A stretch of DNA of 64,000 bases from Otoolea sp036634775 (GTDB lineage: Bacteria; Bacillota; Clostridia; Lachnospirales; Lachnospiraceae), in NCBI GenBank assembly GCA_036634775.1, contig JAVWRQ010000007.1, forward strand, positions 1-64,000, read 5' to 3'. The translations under genes were made by a program, and so were the position numbers. Under the pieces are notes generated by a model that saw only the letters and a program-made list of their open reading frames with translations, was not told where the DNA came from and did not search any database. How positions within the stretch are numbered: the stretch's first letter is position 1; the number at the start of each line of letters is the position of its first letter. Positions 1 through 8,794 of the stretch are shown one piece after another.

Positions 1-87
1 CCTGTAATAGTCTTATTCTAACATTCCAGCGTAAATAATACAATATATAAAACTTTCTTACCTTTTATTAAAATTCCCGTAAAATAC

Positions 88-116
88 TTGATAAATCGAC
101 AAAATTCATATACACT
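88..116 (+). promoter_or_regulatory. Putative promoter of lepB
   Basis: TTGATA (88-93) and TACACT (111-116) are separated by 17 bases in an AT-rich stretch. This would place the transcript start about 35 bases before the lepB start codon. The -10 is a moderate match only, so this is a tentative call. Confidence 0.4.
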
Positions 117-157
117 ATTATATTGCAAACCTAAACCACCTACCAAATGAGGTTATT

Positions 158-775
158 ATGAAAAATAAGGAAAATTCAGATCATTCTGCAAATGAAATTC
201 AAGAAGATAATAAAGAAATTTCTTCAGAAAAGAAAGAGGCAATTAACTGGAAATCAGAGATTCTGAGTTGGGTTCAGATACTGGTCACCGCTGCCGTCAT
301 AGCATTTGTACTTAATAATTTTATCATTGCCAACAGCAAAGTTCCTACCGGTTCTATGGAAACGACGATTATGTCCGGCGACCGAGTGATTGGTTCCCGC
401 CTAAGTTATAAATTTGGTCAAGCAGAGCGAGGCGACATCGCAATCTTTATCTACCCTGATGATGAAGCCAAAGGCATTAAGACCTATTATGTGAAAAGAG
501 TCATCGGAATGCCCGGCGATATCATAGATATCGTAGACGGAAAGATTTATATCAACAACTCCGATACACCTTTAGAGGAACCATATCTCCACGAAGAGAT
601 GGACCCGGAACCGCCCCAGCACTACGAAGTACCGGAAGACTCATATTTTATGATGGGTGACAATCGAAACTATTCAAATGACGCCCGAAGATGGAAAAAC
701 AAATATGTAAAAGAAGAAAAACTGGTGGCTAAAGTCATGTTCCAGTATTTTCCAAAAATTCGTATTTTAAAATAA
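158..775 (+). CDS. lepB: Signal peptidase I
   Basis: Type I signal peptidase, which cuts signal peptides from exported proteins at the outer face of the membrane. The 205-residue protein has a charged cytoplasmic N-terminus of about 30 residues, one membrane segment near residues 36-57, then the catalytic domain. The nucleophile is Ser66 in the PTGSM motif and the general base is Lys113 in YYVKRVIG. The GDNRNYSNDAR box lies near residue 170. Length and single membrane anchor fit the Gram-positive (SipS-like) class. An AGG-rich site precedes the ATG. The aspartate kinase follows 50 bases later on the same strand, but no functional link is evident. Confidence 0.95.
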   Translation: MKNKENSDHSANEIQEDNKEISSEKKEAINWKSEILSWVQILVTAAVIAFVLNNFIIANSKVPTGSMETTIMSGDRVIGSRLSYKFGQAERGDIAIFIYPDDEAKGIKTYYVKRVIGMPGDIIDIVDGKIYINNSDTPLEEPYLHEEMDPEPPQHYEVPEDSYFMMGDNRNYSNDARRWKNKYVKEEKLVAKVMFQYFPKIRILK

Positions 776-825
776 ATTCGCATTTTATAAAACCGTGTAC
801 CGCACGGCGCACTATGGAGGAAACT

Positions 826-2145
826 ATGAAAAAGGTAGTTAAATTTGGTGGCAGTTCTCTCGCCAGCGCAAAGCAATTCAAAAAAGTGGGCGATATCATC
901 CGTTCTGATAAAAGCAGACGCTACGTCATCCCATCCGCTCCCGGCAAAAGAAACAGCAGTGATGAAAAAGTAACCGATATGCTCTATGCTTGTTACGATG
1001 ATGCTTCATCCGGAGCGAGTTTTGTAAAGCAGTTCACTAAAATCAAGGAGCGCTATATACAGATTATCGAGGGACTGGATCTTAAACTGAATTTAGATTT
1101 TGAATTTCAAAAAATCGAAGATAATTTTCGTGCCAAAAAGGGACGCGATTATGCCGCTTCACGTGGTGAATACTTAAATGGTATTATTTTGGCGGCTTTT
1201 CTGGGATATGAATTTATCGATGCGGAAGAAGTCATTTCTTTCGATGAAGACGGAAATTTTATGACCGACAAGACAGATGCCGAACTTTCCGAACGTCTTT
1301 CCCATGCGGAACGAGCCGTAATTCCCGGCTTCTACGGTTCCCAGCCGGATGGACGTATCAAAACATTCTCCCGCGGCGGCTCTGACGTAACCGGTTCCAT
1401 CGTGGCAAAAGCGATTCACGCCGACATCTATGAAAACTGGACCGATGTCTCCGGATTTTTGGTGACCGATCCCCGTATCGTGGAGAACCCGGTTCCGATT
1501 GAAACCATCACCTATAAAGAGCTTCGCGAGTTAGCTTATATGGGTGCCAGCGTTCTCCATGAAGATGCGATCTTCCCGGTGCGCAAAGAGGGTATTCCTA
1601 TTAATATTAAAAACACAAATAAGCCGGATGAGCCCGGCACCCTGATTGTGGAAAGCACCTGCCGTAAACCTAAATACGTAATCACCGGTATTGCCGGCAA
1701 AAAAGGATTCTGTTCCATCAACGTGGAAAAAGCCATGATGAATACAGAAATTGGCTTTGGGAGAAAAGTATTAGATGTATTTGAAAAATACGGAATTTCT
1801 TTTGAGCACATGCCCTCCGGCATCGACACGATGACCGTCTTTGTGCACCAGTCGGAATTTGAAGATTATGAGCAGTCCGTTATCGCCGGTATCCACCGTG
1901 CCGTTTCACCTGACTCTGTAGAACTGGAAGCTGATCTGGCACTGATTGCCGTTGTTGGACGCGGCATGAAATCAGCCCGTGGTACAGCAGGCAGAATCTT
2001 CTCTGCCCTCGCCCATGCTCGCATCAATGTTAAGATGATCGATCAGGGTTCCAGTGAATTAAACATTATTATAGGCGTTAAGAACGATGATTTTGAACCG
2101 GCCATTAAAGCAATTTATGATATCTTTATTACAGCGGCATTGTAA
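826..2145 (+). CDS. Aspartate kinase
   Basis: Phosphorylates L-aspartate, the first step to lysine, threonine and methionine. The 439-residue protein opens with the amino-acid kinase signature KFGGSSLAS. It has the SRGGSDVTG motif of the kinase fold and VTDPRIV in the aspartate-binding region. Two ACT regulatory domains occupy the C-terminal third (from about residue 290), ending with the typical SELNIIIGV stretch. I chose the ATG at 826 because GGAGG sits five bases upstream; an in-frame ATG at 814 lacks a ribosome site. This is a monofunctional enzyme with no homoserine dehydrogenase domain. Which end product inhibits it cannot be read from sequence. The stop codon lies inside a palindromic repeat. 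Confidence 0.95.
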   Translation: MKKVVKFGGSSLASAKQFKKVGDIIRSDKSRRYVIPSAPGKRNSSDEKVTDMLYACYDDASSGASFVKQFTKIKERYIQIIEGLDLKLNLDFEFQKIEDNFRAKKGRDYAASRGEYLNGIILAAFLGYEFIDAEEVISFDEDGNFMTDKTDAELSERLSHAERAVIPGFYGSQPDGRIKTFSRGGSDVTGSIVAKAIHADIYENWTDVSGFLVTDPRIVENPVPIETITYKELRELAYMGASVLHEDAIFPVRKEGIPINIKNTNKPDEPGTLIVESTCRKPKYVITGIAGKKGFCSINVEKAMMNTEIGFGRKVLDVFEKYGISFEHMPSGIDTMTVFVHQSEFEDYEQSVIAGIHRAVSPDSVELEADLALIAVVGRGMKSARGTAGRIFSALAHARINVKMIDQGSSELNIIIGVKNDDFEPAIKAIYDIFITAAL

Positions 2146-2166
2146 TCGGAGCACTTTCCTATTACA
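2141..2166. repeat. Terminator-coupled palindrome, copy 1
   Basis: Inverted repeat TGTAATCGGA-N6-TCCTATTACA with one mismatch. It overlaps the aspartate kinase stop codon and abuts the terminator hairpin that follows. Other copies lie at 22033, 39771, 61187 and (half) 63745. Confidence 0.75.
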
Positions 2167-2167
2167 T

Positions 2168-2214
2168 GCGAAAGCAGCCACTCAGTAAAAAACTTACTGA
2201 GTGGCTGCTTTCGC
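2168..2214. terminator. Bidirectional terminator hairpin
   Basis: A perfect 21-bp stem (2168-2188 with 2194-2214) and a 5-base loop lie between the convergent aspartate kinase and rpiB genes. The T-tract is weak on both sides, but position and stem strength support termination. Confidence 0.8.
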
Positions 2215-2239
2215 TTTGTCTGCATATAATGATAATTAT

Positions 2240-2680
2240 TTATTTTTCTTCGATTTCCATAATCATATCCACACGTCTCTGATGTCTTCCACCCTCAAAC
2301 TTCGCATCCAGCCATTCTTCGGTGATCATCTTAGCCATCTCACTGCCCACTACACGTGCGCCAAACGCTAATACATTTGTGTTATTATGCATTCTGGAGA
2401 GTTTTGCAGAGTATGGTTCGCTGCATACACAGGCACGCACGCCCTTTACCTTATTAGCAGCCAGAGAAATACCTACACCGGTTCCGCAAATAACGATGCC
2501 CAGATCTGCTTCGCCGGACACTACCGCACGTCCGACCTTCTCGCCGTAAATCGGATAGTCACAGCTATCTGCAGAGTTCACTCCAAAATCCACTACCTCA
2601 TATCCTTTTCCTTCTACAAAATCCTTAATAATATTCTTCATCTCCACTGCTGAGTGGTCATTTCCCATCGCAATCTTCAT
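2240..2680 (-). CDS. rpiB: Ribose-5-phosphate isomerase B
   Basis: Interconverts ribose 5-phosphate and ribulose 5-phosphate in the pentose phosphate pathway; RpiB/LacAB fold. The 146-residue protein has the N-terminal MGNDHS motif, the SCDYP motif and the catalytic Cys65 in the VICGTGVG loop, followed by NKVKGVRA and SRMHNN. Length matches RpiB (about 145-150). I chose the ATG at 2680, where the protein starts MKIAMGND as in the family, over an in-frame GTG at 2692. A GGGA-type ribosome site precedes it. LacA/LacB of galactose 6-phosphate isomerase is the main alternative, but a single complete gene carrying the catalytic Cys favours RpiB. Confidence 0.93.
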   Translation of the reverse strand: MKIAMGNDHSAVEMKNIIKDFVEGKGYEVVDFGVNSADSCDYPIYGEKVGRAVVSGEADLGIVICGTGVGISLAANKVKGVRACVCSEPYSAKLSRMHNNTNVLAFGARVVGSEMAKMITEEWLDAKFEGGRHQRRVDMIMEIEEK

Positions 2681-2714
2681 CTGTTTTCCCACTTTCTTTC
2701 TAAATACCGGAACC

Positions 2715-3662
2715 TTAAAGTTCGGTACTTTTCCTAATGTTCGTCTCCATCAATCGATTATAACCCAGCCATCCGTTATTATCCCCGGCGCTGTTCAACA
2801 GTTCGGTCATCGTCTCCAATTTTGCATCTGTGTTATCTGCCAGGTTGAGCGCCAATGCCTCGATGAGTGCCGGTTTCTTTGGTGAACCATACTCTAGTTC
2901 CCCGTGGTGAGCCAGTATACAATGCTTTAATTCCGTCGCCGTCTTCTCCGGAAATCCCGGAATATCTTCGATACGGCGGCTTACCATCTCAGTTCCAATC
3001 ATGATATGTCCCAGAAGCTGTCCGTCATCGGTATAATCATTCGCCGGAAATGCAGATAGTTCTTTGGTTTTTCCAATATCGTGGAAAAGAGCGGCCGTCA
3101 GCAATAAATCACGGTTGATTCTGCCATAGCAGGACGAATAATATTCACAGAGCTTCATAACACTGAGCGTATGTTCTAACAATCCCCCCACAAAGCCGTG
3201 ATGTACGGTTTTAGCAGCAGAGTGAAAACAAAACTTCTTCACGAATTCTTTGTCGTCAATAAAGTAGCCGGCTGCCAGTTGCTTTAGAAATGGATTTCCA
3301 ATGGACTGAATCAATGCCGTCATCTCCAGATACATCGCCTTAATATCTTTGGCACTGACCGGCAGGTAATCTCCCTCTATATATTCGCCTTCATCCGCTT
3401 TTCTGATTCGTTTGACATTAAGCTGATTAGAACCCTGAAAAACAGTGACATCACCATCTATAAACACATATTCCATCGTCTCAAAGTTTCCGATGCCCGG
3501 AGATCCCAGATCCCAGATCTTCGCATCAATCGTTCCGGTCTTATCCTGTAAAATCAAAGAACCGTACTCTTTGCCATTCTTCGTCAATGATATTTGTTTC
3601 GTCTTACAAAGATATACGTCCGATACGTGCATACCCTCGCGGAACTGTTCGATATATTTCAT
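2715..3662 (-). CDS. YhaM-like 3'-5' exoribonuclease (OB fold plus HD domain)
   Basis: The N-terminal 110 residues resemble an OB-fold nucleic-acid binding domain (LILQDKTGTIDAKIWD). The rest is an HD domain with metal ligands in HHGFVGG, LLEHT and LFHDIGK, and a further His pair in ILAHHGELEYG. This architecture is that of YhaM/CBF1, a Gram-positive 3'-5' exoribonuclease acting in RNA turnover. The 315-residue length fits. I chose the ATG at 3662 because AGAGGA lies about eight bases upstream; the upstream in-frame start at 3683 does not have one. The HtrA-like gene ends 22 bases upstream, so the two are probably co-transcribed. Confidence 0.88.
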   Translation of the reverse strand: MKYIEQFREGMHVSDVYLCKTKQISLTKNGKEYGSLILQDKTGTIDAKIWDLGSPGIGNFETMEYVFIDGDVTVFQGSNQLNVKRIRKADEGEYIEGDYLPVSAKDIKAMYLEMTALIQSIGNPFLKQLAAGYFIDDKEFVKKFCFHSAAKTVHHGFVGGLLEHTLSVMKLCEYYSSCYGRINRDLLLTAALFHDIGKTKELSAFPANDYTDDGQLLGHIMIGTEMVSRRIEDIPGFPEKTATELKHCILAHHGELEYGSPKKPALIEALALNLADNTDAKLETMTELLNSAGDNNGWLGYNRLMETNIRKSTEL

Positions 3663-3684
3663 GCTTTTCCTCTTTTCTTTCAAA

Positions 3685-5010
3685 CTACCTGGCTCTTATA
3701 TTCACCTGGTAATCCAACTCTTTATATCCTTCCCGGCTTTTTCTCATCACTTTTACCGGAACGCTGAAACCACTCTCGGAGTTTTCGATTTGAACTTGTA
3801 ATTCCTTGAAGGTAGTGATTTTCTTTTCTCCAAACAACGTAATAATGTCTCCGTTTTGTATGCCTGCATCATAAGCAGGACTGCCTGAAACAGCTTCTGT
3901 CACATAGACTCCCATGGGTATGCCGGTTTCAATCATCGATTGATTAACCTCCTGGCCTTTCACACCAAAGTAGGGCGCCGGTACACCATTTGTCATCTTT
4001 TCCAAAGTTACCTTATAATCAGAGATTCCCACTGCCACTGCAGCGTTACGGCTATCTTCTGATTTATAATCATCGGTACACCAACCAATCACTTCGCCCG
4101 CGGTATTCAGTAAAAATGTTCCCATCCGTGAGTTACTGTGAATATCCGAATATAAGATTCTGGTCATCCCATCTATCATCCTGACATTCTTCACCACACA
4201 GGAAATCGTGCCATATGCCATGGAATGAACCACGCCTGACGGGCTGCCCACACCGATGATAAAGTCTCCCGATTTGACAAAATAAGAATTGCCAAGAGGC
4301 AGAACTTTGATATCCGATGCAACATCCTTCTTCACATCTTCGGTCTTTACCGATACCACTGCCATGCCCAGGACTTCATCGATCTGCTTGGATGCACCCA
4401 TGACTTCTGTTCCATCAAAAAAAGTAACAGAAACCGAATCTGCCTGTTTCACCGCATCCGCGTAGGTAAAGATAAGATACTCTCCACTGGTTTTAGCGAT
4501 CACGATGCCTGCATAGTCACCGGTATTCTCCACCGGATTTCCAAACAAATCCATGTGTTGTCTCCCCGAGCGTACCGTAACAATTCCTTTATCTGCCTGC
4601 TGCCCGACTTCCCGAACCGAGTTATACATAGAGTTCAGATTATCCGTTGAAAAATCGTACTCGACCATAGCCTTGGAAATCTCTTCTTCTACGTCCTGTG
4701 TCTCTTGCTGCGCGGTTGCCGCTGTTGTCCCATCTGCCGGACTCTCTAAAAGAGCCGGATCCGGTTCATCCTTTGTAAACATGATTGAAGAGCTCTCTTC
4801 GGGTATCTCTTGTCCCAGATACCGGTCAGCCAAAGGCTTAGACAGCACAAAACTAACAGCTGCAATCATCCCAAATACAGCTGCAAGGCATACAAAAGCC
4901 GCTATGCGCTTGGCAATCTGCATCTTAGATAGCGGCTGCTTTACAATCTTTTCTCTCATGAATTCCCGTTTACCGGGTTCTTTTCTCTCAGGACCTTCCG
5001 TATCCGGCAT
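3685..5010 (-). CDS. HtrA/DegP-like membrane protein with PDZ domain, catalytic triad not recognisable
   Basis: The 441-residue protein has a cytoplasmic N-terminus, one membrane segment (about residues 35-56), an acidic linker, a trypsin-like fold of the HtrA family (about 140-320) and a C-terminal PDZ domain (about 345-430). Family landmarks align well: SVTFFDG, a GSPSG loop and LLNTAGEVIG. The catalytic positions do not fit. The histidine motif TNxHVV reads TYADAV (Asp185), the aspartate position in DLAV reads GMAV, and GNSGG is replaced by SNSRMGT. I infer a pseudoprotease, perhaps a PDZ-based scaffold or chaperone at the cell surface. The ATG at 5010 follows AAAGGAG with good spacing. 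A strong promoter lies upstream at 5041-5069. Confidence 0.8.
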   Translation of the reverse strand: MPDTEGPERKEPGKREFMREKIVKQPLSKMQIAKRIAAFVCLAAVFGMIAAVSFVLSKPLADRYLGQEIPEESSSIMFTKDEPDPALLESPADGTTAATAQQETQDVEEEISKAMVEYDFSTDNLNSMYNSVREVGQQADKGIVTVRSGRQHMDLFGNPVENTGDYAGIVIAKTSGEYLIFTYADAVKQADSVSVTFFDGTEVMGASKQIDEVLGMAVVSVKTEDVKKDVASDIKVLPLGNSYFVKSGDFIIGVGSPSGVVHSMAYGTISCVVKNVRMIDGMTRILYSDIHSNSRMGTFLLNTAGEVIGWCTDDYKSEDSRNAAVAVGISDYKVTLEKMTNGVPAPYFGVKGQEVNQSMIETGIPMGVYVTEAVSGSPAYDAGIQNGDIITLFGEKKITTFKELQVQIENSESGFSVPVKVMRKSREGYKELDYQVNIRAR

Positions 5011-5040
5011 ACTTTCTTCTCCTTTGAACAACCTATAGCT

Positions 5041-5069
5041 ATTATACTTTTCTTCTTTGCTTTATGCAA
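5041..5069 (-). promoter_or_regulatory. Promoter of the HtrA-like/YhaM operon
   Basis: On the minus strand TTGCAT (5064-5069) and a perfect TATAAT (5041-5046) are separated by 17 bases. The start site would fall about 25 bases before the HtrA-like gene. Confidence 0.7.
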
Positions 5070-5137
5070 GAAAATTTCCCTTTCTTAATATCTTTTCTTA
5101 AGGATTTATAAAAAACTGGCAAAAAAGAATGCGATTG

Positions 5138-5146
5138 TGTTATAAT
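5138..5146 (+). promoter_or_regulatory. Extended -10 promoter of mutS2
   Basis: TGT followed by TATAAT (5141-5146) forms an extended -10. The -35 region is weak (CTGGCA at 5116, spacing 19). It lies 42 bases before the mutS2 start and points away from the HtrA-like promoter. Confidence 0.6.
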
Positions 5147-5187
5147 TTTTTTAACTATATCAAATAACTAAAATAGGTGATAAGAAT

Positions 5188-7593
5188 ATGAATCAAAAAA
5201 CGCTTCGAACTTTAGAATATAATAAAATAATCGTGAAACTGACCGAATATGCCTCTACCGAGATGGGCAAGGCACTTTGTATGGAACTGACTCCTTCCGT
5301 CACATTAGAAGAGATCCAACAACACCAGACAGAAACCAGTGATGCCGCTTCCAGAGTCCGTATGAAAGGCAGTCTTTCCCTGGGCGGAATAAAAGATGTC
5401 CGGGATTCTTTAAAGCGCTTGGAAATCAGCAGTTCTTTAAGTATTCCTGAGTTGCTCTCCATCAGTTCCCTTCTGACGATTTCCGCCAGAGCCAAAACTT
5501 ATGGACGCCACGAAGAACCCACCGGTTCCGATGACTCCCTAGAAGGGATGTTTTGCTCTCTGGAGCCGCTGACCCCGGTGAATACAGAGATTAAGCGGTG
5601 TATCCTCTCAGAAGACGAGGTGAGCGACGATGCCAGTCCCGGACTTCGCCATGTGCGACGTTCCATGCACATCATCAGTGATCGGGTTCACACCCAGCTG
5701 AACTCTATCTTAAATTCCAATCGAACGTATCTGCAGGATGCCGTTGTTACCATGCGTGACGGACGGTATTGTCTGCCGGTCAAGTCCGAATATAAGGGAC
5801 AGGTAGCCGGTATGGTTCACGACCAGTCTTCTACCGGTTCCACCGTCTTCATCGAGCCCATGGCCATTATCAAGTTGAATAATGAATTGCGGGAATTAGA
5901 GATTCAGGAAAAGCGGGAGATTGAATTTGTACTGACCGATCTAAGCAGTCAGCTGGCACCTTATACAGAAGAGCTGCAGCTCAATCTGCTCACACTGGCA
6001 CAGTTGGATTTTATCTTTGCCAAGGCAGCTTTATCCAGACATTTTAACTGCACCGAACCAAAGTTCAACGACCGCCGATACATTAATATCAAAGATGGAC
6101 GCCACCCTCTCCTAGATCCCAAAGCGGTGGTACCGGTAACTATTTACCTGGGAGATGAATTTGACCTTTTAATTGTGACCGGTCCCAATACCGGTGGAAA
6201 GACGGTCTCCCTTAAAACAGTGGGACTTTTTACCCTCATGGGGCAGGCCGGACTCCACATTCCCGCCTTCGAAGGTTCTGAACTGGCTGTATTCGACGAA
6301 GTTTTTGCCGATATCGGTGATGAACAGAGTATTGAGCAGAGTCTCAGTACATTTTCTTCCCACATGACGAATATTGTCTCTATTTTAAATCAGGCAGACA
6401 GTAATTCCCTCTGTCTTTTTGATGAATTAGGCGCAGGAACCGACCCCACCGAAGGTGCCGCTCTGGCGATTGCTGTCTTAAGCTTCCTTCACCATATGAC
6501 CTGCCGCGCCATGGCCACCACTCACTACAGTGAACTGAAGGTTTTCGCCCTCACGACACCGGGCGTCGAGAATGCCTGCTGTGAGTTTGACATAGAGACC
6601 CTGAGGCCTACCTACCGCCTGCTCATTGGCATTCCGGGCAAGAGTAATGCCTTTGCCATTTCAAAGAAGCTGGGATTGCCGGATTATATTATTGATGATG
6701 CCAAGAGTCATTTAGAGCAGAAAGACCAGACATTTGAAGACCTCATCGCCGGTTTGGAAGAAAGCCGGGTCACTATCGAAAAAGAGCATGCTGAGATTGC
6801 TTCTTATAAAAAAGAAGTGGAGATACTTAAAACTCATTTGGAGCAAAAAGAAGAACGTTTTTCCGAACAAAAAGATAAGATGCTGTCCAAAGCCCGTGAA
6901 GAGGCCCGACAGATTTTAGAAGAAGCCAAAGAGACTGCCGACCAGACGATTCGCAGTATCAACAAACTGACCAAAGACTCCGGCGTAAGCAGAGAGCTGG
7001 AAGCCGAACGAAGTAAACTTCGAAACAAGTTAAATGACGTAGAGAAGCAATCGGCAGTGAAACCTTTGGCAGCTCCCAGAAAAGCAGTTGCTGCCAAATC
7101 CCTGGCCATTGGTGATGGGGTTCGGGTGCTTTCCATGAATTTAAATGGAACGGTGAGCACACTTCCCAACGCCAAAGGAGATTTATATGTGCAGATGGGG
7201 ATTTTGCGTTCTCTGGTGAATATCAAAGATTTAGAACGATTGGATGAGAAGTCTGTAACCGGTCCCGGCATTCCCGATGACAGCTCTGCCGGATACGGCA
7301 AAAAGGGCGGCAGTGAAAGCAGTAAAATTAAGATGTCCAAGTCTTTTTCTGTCTCTCCGGAGATAAAACTGATTGGTATGACCGTGGATGAAGCGATTTC
7401 CATTCTGGATAAATATCTAGATGATGCCTACATTGCCCATCTTCCACAGGTACGGGTTGTTCATGGGCGCGGCACCGGTGCTTTAAAGGCAGGTGTGCAT
7501 CGCCATCTCAAGCGTCTTAGTTATGTAAAAGATTTCCGCCTTGGCGAATTTGGCGAAGGTGACACCGGTGTTACGATTGTAACATTTAAATAG
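5188..7593 (+). CDS. mutS2: Endonuclease MutS2 / ribosome-rescue ATPase
   Basis: The 801-residue protein has the MutS2 layout: N-terminal core and lever, a MutS-type ATPase with Walker A GPNTGGKTVS and Walker B CLFDELGAGTDPTEG, a long coiled coil (about residues 510-640), and a C-terminal Smr domain. The Smr domain carries RVVHGRGTGALK, and the protein ends GDTGVTIVTFK. It lacks the mismatch-recognition domain of MutS1. The family has been linked to suppression of recombination and, in Bacillus, to handling of collided ribosomes through the Smr nuclease. A response regulator gene begins 11 bases after the stop and is probably co-transcribed, an arrangement with no obvious functional meaning. 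Confidence 0.96.
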   Translation: MNQKTLRTLEYNKIIVKLTEYASTEMGKALCMELTPSVTLEEIQQHQTETSDAASRVRMKGSLSLGGIKDVRDSLKRLEISSSLSIPELLSISSLLTISARAKTYGRHEEPTGSDDSLEGMFCSLEPLTPVNTEIKRCILSEDEVSDDASPGLRHVRRSMHIISDRVHTQLNSILNSNRTYLQDAVVTMRDGRYCLPVKSEYKGQVAGMVHDQSSTGSTVFIEPMAIIKLNNELRELEIQEKREIEFVLTDLSSQLAPYTEELQLNLLTLAQLDFIFAKAALSRHFNCTEPKFNDRRYINIKDGRHPLLDPKAVVPVTIYLGDEFDLLIVTGPNTGGKTVSLKTVGLFTLMGQAGLHIPAFEGSELAVFDEVFADIGDEQSIEQSLSTFSSHMTNIVSILNQADSNSLCLFDELGAGTDPTEGAALAIAVLSFLHHMTCRAMATTHYSELKVFALTTPGVENACCEFDIETLRPTYRLLIGIPGKSNAFAISKKLGLPDYIIDDAKSHLEQKDQTFEDLIAGLEESRVTIEKEHAEIASYKKEVEILKTHLEQKEERFSEQKDKMLSKAREEARQILEEAKETADQTIRSINKLTKDSGVSRELEAERSKLRNKLNDVEKQSAVKPLAAPRKAVAAKSLAIGDGVRVLSMNLNGTVSTLPNAKGDLYVQMGILRSLVNIKDLERLDEKSVTGPGIPDDSSAGYGKKGGSESSKIKMSKSFSVSPEIKLIGMTVDEAISILDKYLDDAYIAHLPQVRVVHGRGTGALKAGVHRHLKRLSYVKDFRLGEFGEGDTGVTIVTFK

Positions 7594-7604
7594 GGGGGAC
7601 AGAC

Positions 7605-8318
7605 ATGGCAGAAAAACAACGGATTCTCATCGTAGATGACGATTCCAACATTGCAGAACTCATTTCGCTTTATCTTACAAAAGAGTGTTTTGAGACCAGA
7701 ATTGTGGGGGATGGTGAAGAAGCACTGAATCTCTTTCGAGTTTTTAATCCAAATCTGGTGCTTCTTGACTTAATGCTGCCCGGCATCGACGGCTATCAGG
7801 TCTGCCGGGAACTGCGGGCCTCCTCTCAGGTACCGATTATTATGTTGTCTGCTAAGGGTGAGATTTTTGACAAGGTACTGGGGCTGGAGCTGGGTGCCGA
7901 TGACTATGTGATCAAACCATTTGACTCCAAAGAACTGGTGGCCAGAGTCAAGGCCGTGCTGCGCCGTTATCAGACGACCCCGCAGACCCCTGCCCCTCAG
8001 GCCGATGACCAGCATGGAAACTTTGTGGAATATCCGGATTTGATTGTCAATCTGACAAACTACTCGGTTATTTATAATGGACATTCCATTGAGATGCCCC
8101 CAAAGGAACTGGAACTGCTTTATTTCCTGGCGTCTTCGCCAAACCAGGTATTCACCAGAGAACAGCTTTTGGATCATATCTGGGGATACGAATACATCGG
8201 TGATACCCGTACCGTAGACGTACATATCAAACGCCTCCGTGAGAAAATCAAAGACCATGAGAAATGGACGCTGACTACTGTGTGGGGAATCGGGTATAAA
8301 TTTGAGGTAAAAAGATAG
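7605..8318 (+). CDS. OmpR/PhoB-family response regulator (no adjacent kinase)
   Basis: The 237-residue protein has an N-terminal receiver domain with acidic residues in VDDD, the phospho-acceptor Asp in VLLDLMLPG (about residue 55), and Lys in VIKPFD. A winged-helix DNA-binding domain follows, with TREQLLDHIWGY and RTVDVHIKRLREKI. A short proline/glutamine-rich linker joins them. A GGGGGG ribosome site precedes the ATG. It follows mutS2 closely. No histidine kinase is adjacent. The nearest unpaired kinase on the same strand begins at 17970, beyond the cold-shock, transporter and kdp genes, so a split pair is possible. Confidence 0.92.
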   Translation: MAEKQRILIVDDDSNIAELISLYLTKECFETRIVGDGEEALNLFRVFNPNLVLLDLMLPGIDGYQVCRELRASSQVPIIMLSAKGEIFDKVLGLELGADDYVIKPFDSKELVARVKAVLRRYQTTPQTPAPQADDQHGNFVEYPDLIVNLTNYSVIYNGHSIEMPPKELELLYFLASSPNQVFTREQLLDHIWGYEYIGDTRTVDVHIKRLREKIKDHEKWTLTTVWGIGYKFEVKR

Positions 8319-8375
8319 GCGAAATCGGTCTAAAAAATCAATACTGGCGTGGGGGATTTTCTTTCCATTTCCCCC

Positions 8376-8404
8376 TTGACAGATTGATTTAAGCATGTTA
8401 TACT
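8376..8404 (+). promoter_or_regulatory. Strong promoter of the cold-shock gene
   Basis: Consensus TTGACA (8376-8381), a 17-base spacer and TATACT (8399-8404) with an upstream TG (8396-8397) forming an extended -10. The predicted start near 8411 leaves a leader of about 120 bases before the cold-shock ATG. Confidence 0.8.
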
Positions 8405-8425
8405 TACGAAGTATTTTTAATAAGA

Positions 8426-8502
8426 TTCTGATTTCACATATTTTTGTAAGTCATTAAATTATTGATGATTGACAAAAATATGTGATTTTACTTCTATCAG
8501 AA
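8426..8502 (+). promoter_or_regulatory. Long structured 5' leader of the cold-shock gene
   Basis: A large stem pairs 8434-8447 with 8472-8485 (14 bp, perfect) and 8426-8432 with 8496-8502 (7 bp, perfect), with an asymmetric 10-base bulge at 8486-8495. It lies wholly between the promoter and the ribosome site (8520). Cold-shock mRNAs in other bacteria carry long structured leaders that change fold with temperature. That role here is an inference. Confidence 0.65.
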
Positions 8503-8531
8503 ATATAAATAAAAAAAATGGAGGTACCACA

Positions 8532-8735
8532 ATGAATAACGGTACAGTAAAATGGTTCAACAGCACTAAAGGATTTGGTTTCATCACTAACGACAGCACA
8601 GGCGAAGAAATCTTCGTTCACTTTTCAGGAATCGCTTCTGATGGTTTCAAATCTTTAGAAGATGGCCAGAAGGTAACTTTTGACATCGCTGAAGGAAAAC
8701 GCGGACTGCAGGCAGTTAACGTTATGCCAGCATAA
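8532..8735 (+). CDS. Cold-shock protein (CspA family)
   Basis: A 67-residue single cold-shock domain that binds single-stranded nucleic acid and melts mRNA structure. RNP1 (KGFGFIT) and RNP2 (EIFVHFS) are intact, and the N-terminus TVKWFNSTKG is typical. I chose the ATG at 8532, which follows GGAGG at 8520-8524. An upstream in-frame extension would lie inside the structured leader and has no family support. The gene sits alone between its own strong promoter and a terminator. Confidence 0.96.
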   Translation: MNNGTVKWFNSTKGFGFITNDSTGEEIFVHFSGIASDGFKSLEDGQKVTFDIAEGKRGLQAVNVMPA

Positions 8736-8794
8736 TTTAAGCTGTCATTACTCCCTTTTAGGGATTTAGGAAGTTTATACTTTCTTTCGGAAGA

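Noticed and set aside
2168..2214. Small RNA gene formed by the long hairpin after aspartate kinase
   Set aside because: Position between convergent genes is explained by a bidirectional terminator and no independent promoter is visible.
8351..8375. Hairpin GGGGGA/TCCCCC after the response regulator as a terminator
   Set aside because: The stem is only six base pairs with no T-tract and merges with the -35 of the cold-shock promoter; not strong enough to list.
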